Shown here in pieces: positions 25,556 to 34,225 of a DNA stretch of 34,604 nt; positions within the stretch are counted from its first letter, which is position 1; every line of letters begins with the position of its first letter. Made by a program: the position numbers and the translations under genes. Origin of the DNA: Spirochaetales bacterium. Its GTDB lineage: Bacteria; Spirochaetota; Spirochaetia; DSM-27196; SLST01. The notes under the pieces were generated by a model that was given only the letters and a program-made list of their open reading frames with translations, did no database searches and was not told the origin of the DNA. The stretch spans positions 1-34,604 of the forward strand of contig JAHOYX010000040.1 of the NCBI GenBank assembly GCA_019038705.1, read 5' to 3'.

Positions 25556-26901
25556 GTTCCGACCCTCGTGTACTCACGGGTTCCCTGGCGGATCCGCTCA
25601 CCAATCTGACTCACCGGAATGCGAATCTGCTCCATTGAATCACGGAATCTCAAGGTTACCGTGTTATCGTCCTTCGTCTGGTAATCAACTGTGACGCAAT
25701 ACGGGGTGCCAATCTCATCCTGCCGGCGATACCGTCTCCCTATGGCACCGCCTTGATCGTAGAAGGATGAGAAATCCTCACGCAACTCCCGCTCAATCTT
25801 TCGGGCCACCTCGGCAATGCCATCCTTCTTCACCAGGGGGAATACACCTACGGTGATCGGCGCAAGGTCAGGATGGAAACGAAGCACCGTCCGGACGTCG
25901 CCCTCGCCCGCCTCTTCCTCTTCGTATGCGTCGGCCAGAACCATGAGCACTGTCCGCGTGAGGCCGGCTGAGGTTTCAACGATGTACGGAAGGAACCGCT
26001 CTCCTTTCACATCGTCCAGATAGGTCAGATCCTTCCCGGAGAACTCAGCGTGACGAGAGAGGTCGAAGTCGGTTCGATTATGTATCCCTTCCAACTCGTT
26101 CCACCCGAACGGGAACAGATACTCGATGTCAAACGCCTTCTTCGCGTAGTGGGCCAGTTCGTCCGGGCCATGTTCGTGGAACCGCAAACAATCCGGTCGT
26201 ATGCCCAGTTTGGCGTAGTACTCCATCCGCTGGGCCATCCAGTAGTCAAACCACTTCTCGTCCTCACTGGGATGGACGAAATACTGCATCTCCATCTGTT
26301 CAAACTCGACCGTCCGAAAGATGAAGTTCTTTGTGACGATTTCGTTCCTGAACGCCTTCCCCACCTGCGCTATCCCGAACGGCACCTTCACCCGTGAGGT
26401 CTGCACCACGTTCTTGAAGTTCACGTAGATTCCCTGGGCCGTCTCGGGCCGGAGGAACACGACACTGGCGCTGTCCTCCACCGCACCAACATGGGTCTTG
26501 AACATGAGGTTGAATCGACGTGGCGCGGAGAGGGGATTCCCCGCCGGGCTGGTCATGGTGGATTGCTGTTCCGGCGTCAGGTGATCAAAGCGAAATCGCT
26601 CATTGGTTACCGTATCCTCCGCCATGAGATCGTCGAAATTCTCGATGTGTCCGGAGGCTTCCCACACTTTGGGGTGCATCATGATTGCAGCGTCAATCCC
26701 GACGATGTTGTCGTGAAGTTGCGTCATTTCGCGCCACCAGAACTTCTGGATCCTGTTCTTGAGCTCCGACCCAAGCGGTCCGTAGTCCCACGCGGAGGCA
26801 AGTCCACCGTAGATGTCCGAGGACGGGAAGATGAAGCCACGCCTCTTGCAGAGAGAGACAATTGTCTCCATGAGTTTTGGATCGATTGTTGGTTCCGACA
26901 T
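25552..26901 (-). CDS. glyS: Glycine-tRNA ligase (homodimeric alpha2 type)
   Basis: RGFIFPSSDIYGGLASAWDYGPLGSELKN, RPETAQGIYVNFKNV, QVGKAFRNEI, VETSAGLTRTVL; stop overlaps tyrS GTG start by GTGA. Confidence 0.95.
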   Translation of the reverse strand: MSEPTIDPKLMETIVSLCKRRGFIFPSSDIYGGLASAWDYGPLGSELKNRIQKFWWREMTQLHDNIVGIDAAIMMHPKVWEASGHIENFDDLMAEDTVTNERFRFDHLTPEQQSTMTSPAGNPLSAPRRFNLMFKTHVGAVEDSASVVFLRPETAQGIYVNFKNVVQTSRVKVPFGIAQVGKAFRNEIVTKNFIFRTVEFEQMEMQYFVHPSEDEKWFDYWMAQRMEYYAKLGIRPDCLRFHEHGPDELAHYAKKAFDIEYLFPFGWNELEGIHNRTDFDLSRHAEFSGKDLTYLDDVKGERFLPYIVETSAGLTRTVLMVLADAYEEEEAGEGDVRTVLRFHPDLAPITVGVFPLVKKDGIAEVARKIERELREDFSSFYDQGGAIGRRYRRQDEIGTPYCVTVDYQTKDDNTVTLRFRDSMEQIRIPVSQIGERIRQGTREYTRVGT

Positions 26902-26939
26902 TTTGTACTCCGTAGTGTTCTCGTTGATCGGCGGCGTTT

Positions 26940-26970
26940 GGCCGTATCCTCGGCGGGCCGTATCCTCGGC
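26940..26970. repeat. Tandem direct repeat GGCCGTATCCTCGGC, period 16, two copies
   Basis: 26940-26954 and 26956-26970 identical; in the gltX-glyS intergenic region. Confidence 0.9.
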
Positions 26971-26973
26971 CGT

Positions 26974-28437
26974 CTACTGCGACTTCAGCAGGTTTATCGC
27001 CGCCTCAATTCGTTCTGTTGCCAACTCTGCACCGAGCAGGCGTATTGATCCAAACAGCGGCGGCGAGATCCGGCTGCCCGTTATCGCAATTCGGATTGGC
27101 ATGAGCAGATTCCCGAGCTTGGTTCCAAGCTCATCCGCCATGCTGCGAAACTTCTGTTCATTCTCGTCGTCCGACATGTCCGGCACCACCCGGACCATGG
27201 GTTTCACAGCCTGAAGAATGCCCAGCGTCTCCTCGACCGTGAGTTTCTTGGGCAACAGGTCCTCCGGGCTGTACGCGCCAGGTTCACCAAACAGGAATCC
27301 CAGCATGGCCGGCGCGTCCTTGAGATACTTCAACCGCTCCTGAATCAGAGGGATAGCGTCGCGAAGGATGCGCGCATGATCATCGGTCGGTGGATTACCT
27401 ACCGTCCCCGATTCCTCCATGAACGGCAGAACAGCGTCGTACAGCGCATCCGAACTCAGTTCTCTGATATAGACACCATTGAGCCACTCGAGCTTCTTGT
27501 AATCGAATATCGCGGGTGCTTTGCTGATCTTCTCGAGGGAGAACAACTCTTCAAGCTCGGCCGTGGAGAAGATCTCGCGCTTGTCGTCGTAACTCCACCC
27601 GAGTCGCGAAACGTAGTTGATGATAGCGTCCGGCAGATATCCTGCCGACCGAAACTCCAGCAGGCTCGTTGCCCCGTGCCGCTTACTCAGCTTCTGCCCG
27701 TCGTCACCCATGACCAAGGGCAGGTGGCAGAACTCCGGCGGCTCCCAGCCGAGTGCACGGTAGATGAGCACGTGCAGCGGTGCGGAAGGAATCCACTCCT
27801 GGGCACGCATGATGTGGCTGATCTCCATAAGGTGGTCATCCACGACGTTTGCGAGATGATACGTTGGATACCCGTCAGACTTCAGGAGCACCGGATCCGG
27901 ATTCACATCCTCATTGGCCCAGCTCACCTCACCGAGCACCGAGTCATGGAATGTGGTGGATCCATCCAGCGGCACTTTGAATCTCACGACCGATTGAATA
28001 CCTCGGTTGCGATACTCCTCCTTCTCGTCTTCGGGCATGTCACGAAAACGGCGGTCATAACCGGAACCTTTGCCCTCCTGTTCCTCTCGTGCCGAGAGGA
28101 GTTCCTGAGCGGTATCGTACGCGTAGTAGGCATGTCCGCTCTCTATCAGTTTCTGCGCGTATTCCCGGTAGAGGCCACTCCGTTCGGATTGCACGTATGG
28201 ACCGTAATCCCCTCCAACGTCCGGCCCCTCGTCCCACCGGATACCCAGCCACGAGAAAGTATCGTGGATGTCCTGGAGTGACTTCTCGTCGTAGCGCTCT
28301 CGATCTGTGTCCTCAATGCGCAGAATGAAGCGCCCACCGGAGGAGCGTGCAAAGAAATAATTGAACAGGGCCGTCCTCACCCCGCCGATGTGCTGCAGGC
28401 CGGTCGGCGAAGGAGCGTATCTCACACGTACATTCAT
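26974..28437 (-). CDS. gltX: Glutamate-tRNA ligase
   Basis: VRYAPSPTGLQHIGGVRTALFNYFFAR, RIEDTDRER, KLSKRHG. Confidence 0.95.
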   Translation of the reverse strand: MNVRVRYAPSPTGLQHIGGVRTALFNYFFARSSGGRFILRIEDTDRERYDEKSLQDIHDTFSWLGIRWDEGPDVGGDYGPYVQSERSGLYREYAQKLIESGHAYYAYDTAQELLSAREEQEGKGSGYDRRFRDMPEDEKEEYRNRGIQSVVRFKVPLDGSTTFHDSVLGEVSWANEDVNPDPVLLKSDGYPTYHLANVVDDHLMEISHIMRAQEWIPSAPLHVLIYRALGWEPPEFCHLPLVMGDDGQKLSKRHGATSLLEFRSAGYLPDAIINYVSRLGWSYDDKREIFSTAELEELFSLEKISKAPAIFDYKKLEWLNGVYIRELSSDALYDAVLPFMEESGTVGNPPTDDHARILRDAIPLIQERLKYLKDAPAMLGFLFGEPGAYSPEDLLPKKLTVEETLGILQAVKPMVRVVPDMSDDENEQKFRSMADELGTKLGNLLMPIRIAITGSRISPPLFGSIRLLGAELATERIEAAINLLKSQ

Positions 28438-28445
28438 GTGCGCGG

Positions 28446-28474
28446 ATTATACCGATGGCAATGGACGGCTTCAA
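28446..28474 (-). promoter_or_regulatory. Sigma-70 promoter of gltX
   Basis: Minus strand TTGAAG-N17-TATAAT; -10 ends 8 nt before ATG (28437); no SD. Confidence 0.65.
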
Positions 28475-28487
28475 GCGGAACCGACAC

Positions 28488-29723
28488 CTACTGACGGTAC
28501 CAGGAGAGAAAATCCGCAATCCCGTCCAGAGCCTCGCCAAGCACCTCTTCCGTCGGAAGGAAGACCAACCTGAAATGATCCGGCTTCGGACAATTGAAAC
28601 CAGTCCCCTGGACAACCAGGATTCGTTTTTCGCGCAGCAGGTCCAGAATGAACTGGAGGTCATCGGAAATGTTGAATCGTGCCGGATCAAGCCGTGGGAA
28701 GAGATAGAGAGCCCCCTTAGGCTTCACGCAGCTCACACCGGGAATGCTGGTCATCCTGTCGTACGCGAGATCCCGCTGATCGCGAAGCCGGCCTCCCTGA
28801 ATGACCAGATCATTGATGCTCTGGTATCCGCCCAGCGCGGTCTGAATCGCGTACTGGGACGGGACATTGCTGCACAGGCGCATACTTGCGAGCATGTTCA
28901 GTCCTTCTACGTAGTCCCCCAGCATCAGTTTCCGGCCGGAGACGAGCATCCACCCGGACCGGAATCCGGGCGCCCGGTAGTTCTTGCTCAGTCCGCCGAA
29001 ACTGATGCAGGCAAGATCAGTGCAGATGCTTGCCATGCTCACATGCTCGGTATCATCGTAGAGGATCTTGTCGTAGATCTCGTCGCTGAAAATCATCAGG
29101 TGGTGCTCGACTGCGATCTCCCGGATGGCGGCCAGGATTTCTCGCGGATAGACGGCCCCGGTGGGGTTGTTCGGATTGATAACGACGATTCCGCGCGTCC
29201 TGTCAGTCACCTTGCTGCGGATATCATCAAGATCCGGATACCAGTCGGACGCCTCGTCACAGTGATAATGAACGGGGGTTCCACCGGAAAGGCGAACCGC
29301 CGCACTCCAAAGCGGATAGTCAGGCGCCGGCACGAGCATCTGGTCACCGTTGTTCAAGAGACCCTGCATCGACATGACGATGAGTTCGCTCACGCCGTTT
29401 CCAATGTAGATGTCTTCAATCTCGACGTCCGGCACTGATCGTTGCTGATAGTACTGCATGACGGCTTTGCGAGCCGAGAAGAGCCCCTTGCTGTCGCAGT
29501 AGCCCTGGCTGTCGCGCAGGTTGAGGATGATGTCGTGGAACAGCTCGTCCGGGGCGTTCAGACCGAAGGGAGCTGTATTGCCGATATTCAGCTTCAGAAC
29601 CTGGTAGCCCTCTTCCTCCAGGCGTTTCGCTTCGGCAAGCGCCGGCCCTCGGATGTCGTAGCAGACGTCGGCCAGTTTCTGAGATCTCGGTATGTTCTGC
29701 ACGCTAGATGGCTCCCGGCCCAA
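28488..29723 (-). CDS. Pyridoxal-phosphate-dependent aminotransferase (AlaA-like class I/II)
   Basis: YDIRGPALAEAKRLEEEGYQVLKLNIGNTAPFG, GNGVSELI, NPNNPTGAVYP, SFGGLSKNYRAPGFRSGW. Start may be GTG at 29702. Confidence 0.9.
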   Translation of the reverse strand: MGREPSSVQNIPRSQKLADVCYDIRGPALAEAKRLEEEGYQVLKLNIGNTAPFGLNAPDELFHDIILNLRDSQGYCDSKGLFSARKAVMQYYQQRSVPDVEIEDIYIGNGVSELIVMSMQGLLNNGDQMLVPAPDYPLWSAAVRLSGGTPVHYHCDEASDWYPDLDDIRSKVTDRTRGIVVINPNNPTGAVYPREILAAIREIAVEHHLMIFSDEIYDKILYDDTEHVSMASICTDLACISFGGLSKNYRAPGFRSGWMLVSGRKLMLGDYVEGLNMLASMRLCSNVPSQYAIQTALGGYQSINDLVIQGGRLRDQRDLAYDRMTSIPGVSCVKPKGALYLFPRLDPARFNISDDLQFILDLLREKRILVVQGTGFNCPKPDHFRLVFLPTEEVLGEALDGIADFLSWYRQ

Positions 29724-30516
29724 AGGCCCACCGTGAGGCGTCGCCGATCAGCTTTGAGAGGACAAGCACCTGAAGGCCCGACCGCTGCCGCTCCAGCTCA
29801 CGCTCCCACCGTTCGCCCTTGTAGCGGGATTGCAGCGCCGATCTCAGCTTGCCGACGGTGCTTCGAGCGCTTTCATCGTGAGCCGAGGCGCTGTCAAGGA
29901 GATAGGCAATGAGCAATTGCTGAACCGGATTCTTCGTCTCATCGGCAATTGACATCAGAACGGCACGTGCCTCGTCAAGCTTCTGCTGGAGGATCAGCGC
30001 GAAGCCGTAGTTCCATCGGACCCAGACGGGTTCCGGGCAATCGCTGCGTTCCTTCATCTCGCCGAAAAATCGCTCCATTGCCGACGCATCGTTCTTCAAA
30101 AGGTAGGGTATCCCGAACTCCAGAGGGAATCGGGAAACCCACGCTGAATCAATCTCTCGAAGCCGGATCTCCAGCTCGGTGATCTTGTCTGACGCGCCGG
30201 TGACCACGTAGGCGTTGATGAGCACGCGAAGGCGCTGTTTCCCTAATCGATTCTTGACGAGAATCTTCAGCTCCAGATGCTCAATGAGGCCCTGCCAGTC
30301 CTCTCGCTCCAGCAGGGTAAACAGACGCCAATTGATACCGAAATAGGTATTCAATCCGCCGAGAACGGCGGCGAATACTATTGCAACCGGCCAGTTGCCA
30401 CTCCAGAAGATCTGCGAGTACTCCCACCCCAGCACCAGCGCGGGCATGAGGACGATCAGTGCGAATGCCGCAACGATAACAGAATTGAAAAGCGCAAAAA
30501 GTATGCGAAACTTCAT
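29704..30516 (-). CDS. Hypothetical membrane protein with two TM helices and a helical (TPR-like) cytosolic domain
   Basis: Two hydrophobic N-terminal helices followed by helical repeats (WVRWNYGFALILQQKLDEARAVLMSIADE). Confidence 0.6.
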   Translation of the reverse strand: MKFRILFALFNSVIVAAFALIVLMPALVLGWEYSQIFWSGNWPVAIVFAAVLGGLNTYFGINWRLFTLLEREDWQGLIEHLELKILVKNRLGKQRLRVLINAYVVTGASDKITELEIRLREIDSAWVSRFPLEFGIPYLLKNDASAMERFFGEMKERSDCPEPVWVRWNYGFALILQQKLDEARAVLMSIADETKNPVQQLLIAYLLDSASAHDESARSTVGKLRSALQSRYKGERWERELERQRSGLQVLVLSKLIGDASRWAFGPGAI

Positions 30517-30666
30517 CTCTCACCCCAAGGAGTTGTGCTCGGAAGAGTATCAGAATCCAGCACCAATGTAACGGCCACCACAAGTTTCACACCCGCGAGC
30601 GCTGAAGACAACTGCTCATTGAGTTCTGGACCTTCCTCGTCAGGTGTATTACTCTCGGTATGCAAT

Positions 30667-31827
30667 ATGAAATCGTTTCCTGTAGTGAATCTCGAGAGTG
30701 ACTGCTATTTCACAGAGCGCGCGTACCTGGACGACAAATACATACTCCTGTCGCCGGAAACTCCCGTAACCACAAGACTCATCAATCGATTGAAGCGATG
30801 GAAATTCGCTCAAATCCGAAGCGACGGGGCTCTGGTGGATGCTCCGACCGTCAGCGACTCGGCAACTGTGGAAGGAACGTCACTCTCCATAGACCAGGAC
30901 GTTCGGGAGCAGTCCCTGTTCAACGAGGCGAAGGCCTTCTACTTTGAGCTTGCCACCTTTGTGGAGAAGACATTCACCAACTTCGTCACCAGGAATGAAC
31001 TCGCCGAGCGGCCGATCGGCGACATGGTGAAGCAGACTATTGACATGGTCCGCAGTCACCGCCGTCATATCCTGCGCCTGGCAGACATGGAAGCGAAGGG
31101 CAAGAACTACATTGTCAATCACTCGGCAAAGACCGCAATCCTTTCAGTCGCCGTGGGCCTGGTGATTCGCATGCCACCGCACAAGCTCATTGAGCTTGGC
31201 ACCGCCGCGGTCCTTCACGAGATTGGCATGATACGCCTCCCGCCTCAACTCTATATGTCCAACAAAGAACTCACAGATCAGGAGAGGAAAGCGATCACAG
31301 CCCACACGGTTCTCGGGTTCAAGATCCTGAAACAGTCCTCATTCCCCATGAGTGTGAGTCTGGCCGTCCTCGAATGCCGGGAAAACGCGGATGGATCCGG
31401 TTATCCGCGGGCGCTTACTGCGGATCGGATTTCCCAGTACGGCAAGGTGCTCATGGTGGCCGGCTCCTACGCGGCGCTCACCTCCGTCAGACCGTACCGC
31501 GAACCAACTGACGGACATGCGGCTATTCTCGACATGCTCAAGCGCAAGGGCCAGATGTACGACGAGACGATCCTCCGGGCCCTCGTCGCGAATCTGTCTG
31601 TCTTCCCGGTAGGTACCTATGTTGAGCTTGCCAACGGGACGCGTGGCATGGTGATTGACAACGATCTGGAGCATCCCATGACTCCCAAAGTCCGCATAAT
31701 CGCGGGGCCGAGCGGTGAGCTGTACGCTGAACAACAGATCGTTGACACCGCAACAACCAAAGAGCTTCGCATAGCTCGAGCGATAACCGCCGACGATGTG
31801 CAGAAGTCGGGTCGGAGTCCCGCGTAA
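30667..31827 (+). CDS. Degenerate HD-GYP domain protein
   Basis: LHEIGMIRLPPQLYMSNKELTDQERKAITAHTVLGFKIL...ECRENADGSGYPRALTADRISQYGKVLMVAGSYAALTSVRPYRE; GYP motif kept, several HD/H/D ligands substituted. Confidence 0.82.
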   Translation: MKSFPVVNLESDCYFTERAYLDDKYILLSPETPVTTRLINRLKRWKFAQIRSDGALVDAPTVSDSATVEGTSLSIDQDVREQSLFNEAKAFYFELATFVEKTFTNFVTRNELAERPIGDMVKQTIDMVRSHRRHILRLADMEAKGKNYIVNHSAKTAILSVAVGLVIRMPPHKLIELGTAAVLHEIGMIRLPPQLYMSNKELTDQERKAITAHTVLGFKILKQSSFPMSVSLAVLECRENADGSGYPRALTADRISQYGKVLMVAGSYAALTSVRPYREPTDGHAAILDMLKRKGQMYDETILRALVANLSVFPVGTYVELANGTRGMVIDNDLEHPMTPKVRIIAGPSGELYAEQQIVDTATTKELRIARAITADDVQKSGRSPA

Positions 31828-31830
31828 CCC

Positions 31831-33498
31831 ATGCCCGGCAAGAATACTGTCAGAGTCGTTATGCCGTCCGGGGAAGTTGCACAGGTAGCACCAACCGAGA
31901 CCCTGGCGGACCTTCTCAGTTCGGAGCCGAATCCTGCGGACAATCCAATTGTCGCCGCCGTCGTCAACAATGAAGTCCTGGACCTGTCCCGAAGAATCCG
32001 GATAAACGCCTCGCTGCAACCGGTCCATCTGAATAGCGAGGCTGGAGTGCGCTGCTACCGTCAATCGCTCTGTTTCGTGCTCTCCATCGCCGGCAGATCT
32101 GTGTTCCCCGACCGACGACTGGTGATTGGGCATTCCCTTGGTGACGCGTACTACTACCACTTCGCGGACGGCCGTGACGTAACAGACGGCGAAGTGAAGC
32201 AGCTGGATGCGGAAATGCGCAGGCTGGTGGAAGCCGATGTTCCGATACGCCGCCAGCTGATTGCATACGAGGACGCAGTTCGCGTGTTCGAGGAACAGGG
32301 AATGCTGCACACGGCCGCGCTGCTCTACCACCGTAGCGCTTCACGAGTGGCGGTGCATATGTGCGGTGATTTTGTGGATCTGTCGCACGGCCCGCTTCTC
32401 CAGCGCACGGGAACCCTTCGTTACTTCGAGCTCCGCCGTCTTGATCCTGGCGTGGTCCTGCGCTATCCCAGCCAGAAAGCTCCCACAGAGATCAGCCCGT
32501 ACAAACACAGCGACGTGCTGTTCAGTATCTATCAGGAGTACAAGGAGTGGGGAAAGATCCTCAGCGTGTCATCGGTGGGGAGCTTGAACGAGAAGGTGCT
32601 TGAGGGTGAGATCACGGACTTCATCCGTGTCAACGAAGCGCTTCAGGAGAAGAAGATCGGAGCGATCGCTGACGAGATTGCGTCCAGGCGTGATTCGGTG
32701 AGGATCGTCCTCATCGCCGGACCTTCAAGTTCAGGCAAAACGACTTTCACGAAACGTCTGGCAATCCAATTGACAGTCCACGGATTGCAGCCTCAACTCC
32801 TCTCTGCAGACAATTACTTCGTGAATCGGGACAAGACCCCTCGCGATGAGGATGGCAGCCTGGACTTTGAGAGCATCCATGCGCTGGACATTGAACTCTT
32901 GAATGAACACCTGCTCCACCTGTTTGACGGCCGAGAGATACAGGTTCCAAACTTCGACTTCAAGTCAGGTTCCCGCCGCGCCGGAGGTGAACCGCTCAAG
33001 CTCGTAGACCGAAGCATCCTCCTGATGGAAGGCATCCATTGTCTGAACGACGAACTGACGTCTCGCATTCCCGCAGAACGGAAACACAAGATCTATATCT
33101 CCGCCCTCACACAGCTCAACCTGGACGAACACAACAGGATTCCGACCACGGACAATCGACTGGTGCGCCGTATGGTCAGGGATTTTCAGTTCCGGGGCCA
33201 CTCGGCTCTCGACACGCTCCAGATGTGGCCATCGGTAATGCGCGGCGAGCGCCGGAACATATTTCCATTCCAGGATACGGCGGACGGCGCGTTCAACTCG
33301 GCACTCGACTATGAGTTGGGAGTTCTCAAGAAACATGCAGAGCCGCTCTTGATGCAGGTCAAACCGCGACACGCGGTCTACGACGAGGCGGGGAGACTCC
33401 TGTCATTCCTTTCCAACTTCACAAACATCGCAGACAAACTGGTTCCCGATTATTCGATCGTTCGGGAGTTCATCGGGGACAGTCGATTCAGGTACTAG
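31831..33498 (+). CDS. TGS/ThrRS-N-terminal-like domain fused to uridine kinase/phosphoribulokinase-type nucleoside kinase
   Basis: N-terminal TGS-like and GHSLGDAYYYHF...DFVDLSHGPLLQRTG (ThrRS N-domain-like); kinase Walker A IAGPSSSGKTTFTKRL, LSADNYFVNRDKTPRDEDGSLDFE. Confidence 0.85.
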   Translation: MPGKNTVRVVMPSGEVAQVAPTETLADLLSSEPNPADNPIVAAVVNNEVLDLSRRIRINASLQPVHLNSEAGVRCYRQSLCFVLSIAGRSVFPDRRLVIGHSLGDAYYYHFADGRDVTDGEVKQLDAEMRRLVEADVPIRRQLIAYEDAVRVFEEQGMLHTAALLYHRSASRVAVHMCGDFVDLSHGPLLQRTGTLRYFELRRLDPGVVLRYPSQKAPTEISPYKHSDVLFSIYQEYKEWGKILSVSSVGSLNEKVLEGEITDFIRVNEALQEKKIGAIADEIASRRDSVRIVLIAGPSSSGKTTFTKRLAIQLTVHGLQPQLLSADNYFVNRDKTPRDEDGSLDFESIHALDIELLNEHLLHLFDGREIQVPNFDFKSGSRRAGGEPLKLVDRSILLMEGIHCLNDELTSRIPAERKHKIYISALTQLNLDEHNRIPTTDNRLVRRMVRDFQFRGHSALDTLQMWPSVMRGERRNIFPFQDTADGAFNSALDYELGVLKKHAEPLLMQVKPRHAVYDEAGRLLSFLSNFTNIADKLVPDYSIVREFIGDSRFRY

Positions 33499-34216
33499 AA
33501 ACCGATGTGTGCGGATCGGCCCACGAGCCACTCGGCCCGGGCTGTTCAATCCTCTCTCGTACCATCTGAAGGAACTCAACCCGCGGGATCGCTCGGCCTC
33601 CCAGCCGCTCCACGTGCGGCGTGTGAAGCTGCGCATCCATCACGTCGAAACCCTGGTTCAGGAGGAATCGAGACAACCTGATCAGCGCGACCTTGGACGC
33701 GTTGTCTTCGTCGCTGAACATGCTCTCCCCGAAGAACATTCGGCCAATGCTCACTCCGTAGATTCCACCGACCAGTCGATCCCCGCTCCAGACCTCGCAG
33801 GAGTGGGCATACCCGAGTTCATGGAGACGACGGTAGCCCAATTCCATATCCTCGGTGATCCACGTTCCCGCCTGGCCGCGGCGAGGAGCGACGGCGCACG
33901 CGTGAATGACGCTCCCGAATGCCTCATCAAGGGTGAACCGAAATCGATCCTGACGCAGCAATCGGGCCATTGATCGCGACACGTGGACCTCATCAAGGTA
34001 GAGAACGAAGCGAGGGTCGGGACACCACCAGATGATGGGATCCTCGGGGTTGAACCACGGGAAGATCCCGCGGCGGTACGCGGAGAGAAGCATACCGGGA
34101 GAGAGATTCCCTCCCACCCCGATCACACCGTCGGCATCGGCTGACTCACAATCCGGGAATTGATACTGGTCTTCCGGTCCCAGCCACGGGAATCCGCCGG
34201 CGTGCGGCCGACTCAC
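33488..34216 (-). CDS. aat: Leucyl/phenylalanyl-tRNA-protein transferase
   Basis: FPDCESADADGVIGVGGNLSPGMLLSAYRRGIFPWFNPEDPIIWWCPDPRFVL, CEVWSGDRLVGGIYGVSIGRMFFGESMFS. Confidence 0.95.
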   Translation of the reverse strand: MSRPHAGGFPWLGPEDQYQFPDCESADADGVIGVGGNLSPGMLLSAYRRGIFPWFNPEDPIIWWCPDPRFVLYLDEVHVSRSMARLLRQDRFRFTLDEAFGSVIHACAVAPRRGQAGTWITEDMELGYRRLHELGYAHSCEVWSGDRLVGGIYGVSIGRMFFGESMFSDEDNASKVALIRLSRFLLNQGFDVMDAQLHTPHVERLGGRAIPRVEFLQMVRERIEQPGPSGSWADPHTSVSST

Positions 34217-34225
34217 AGCACTCCC

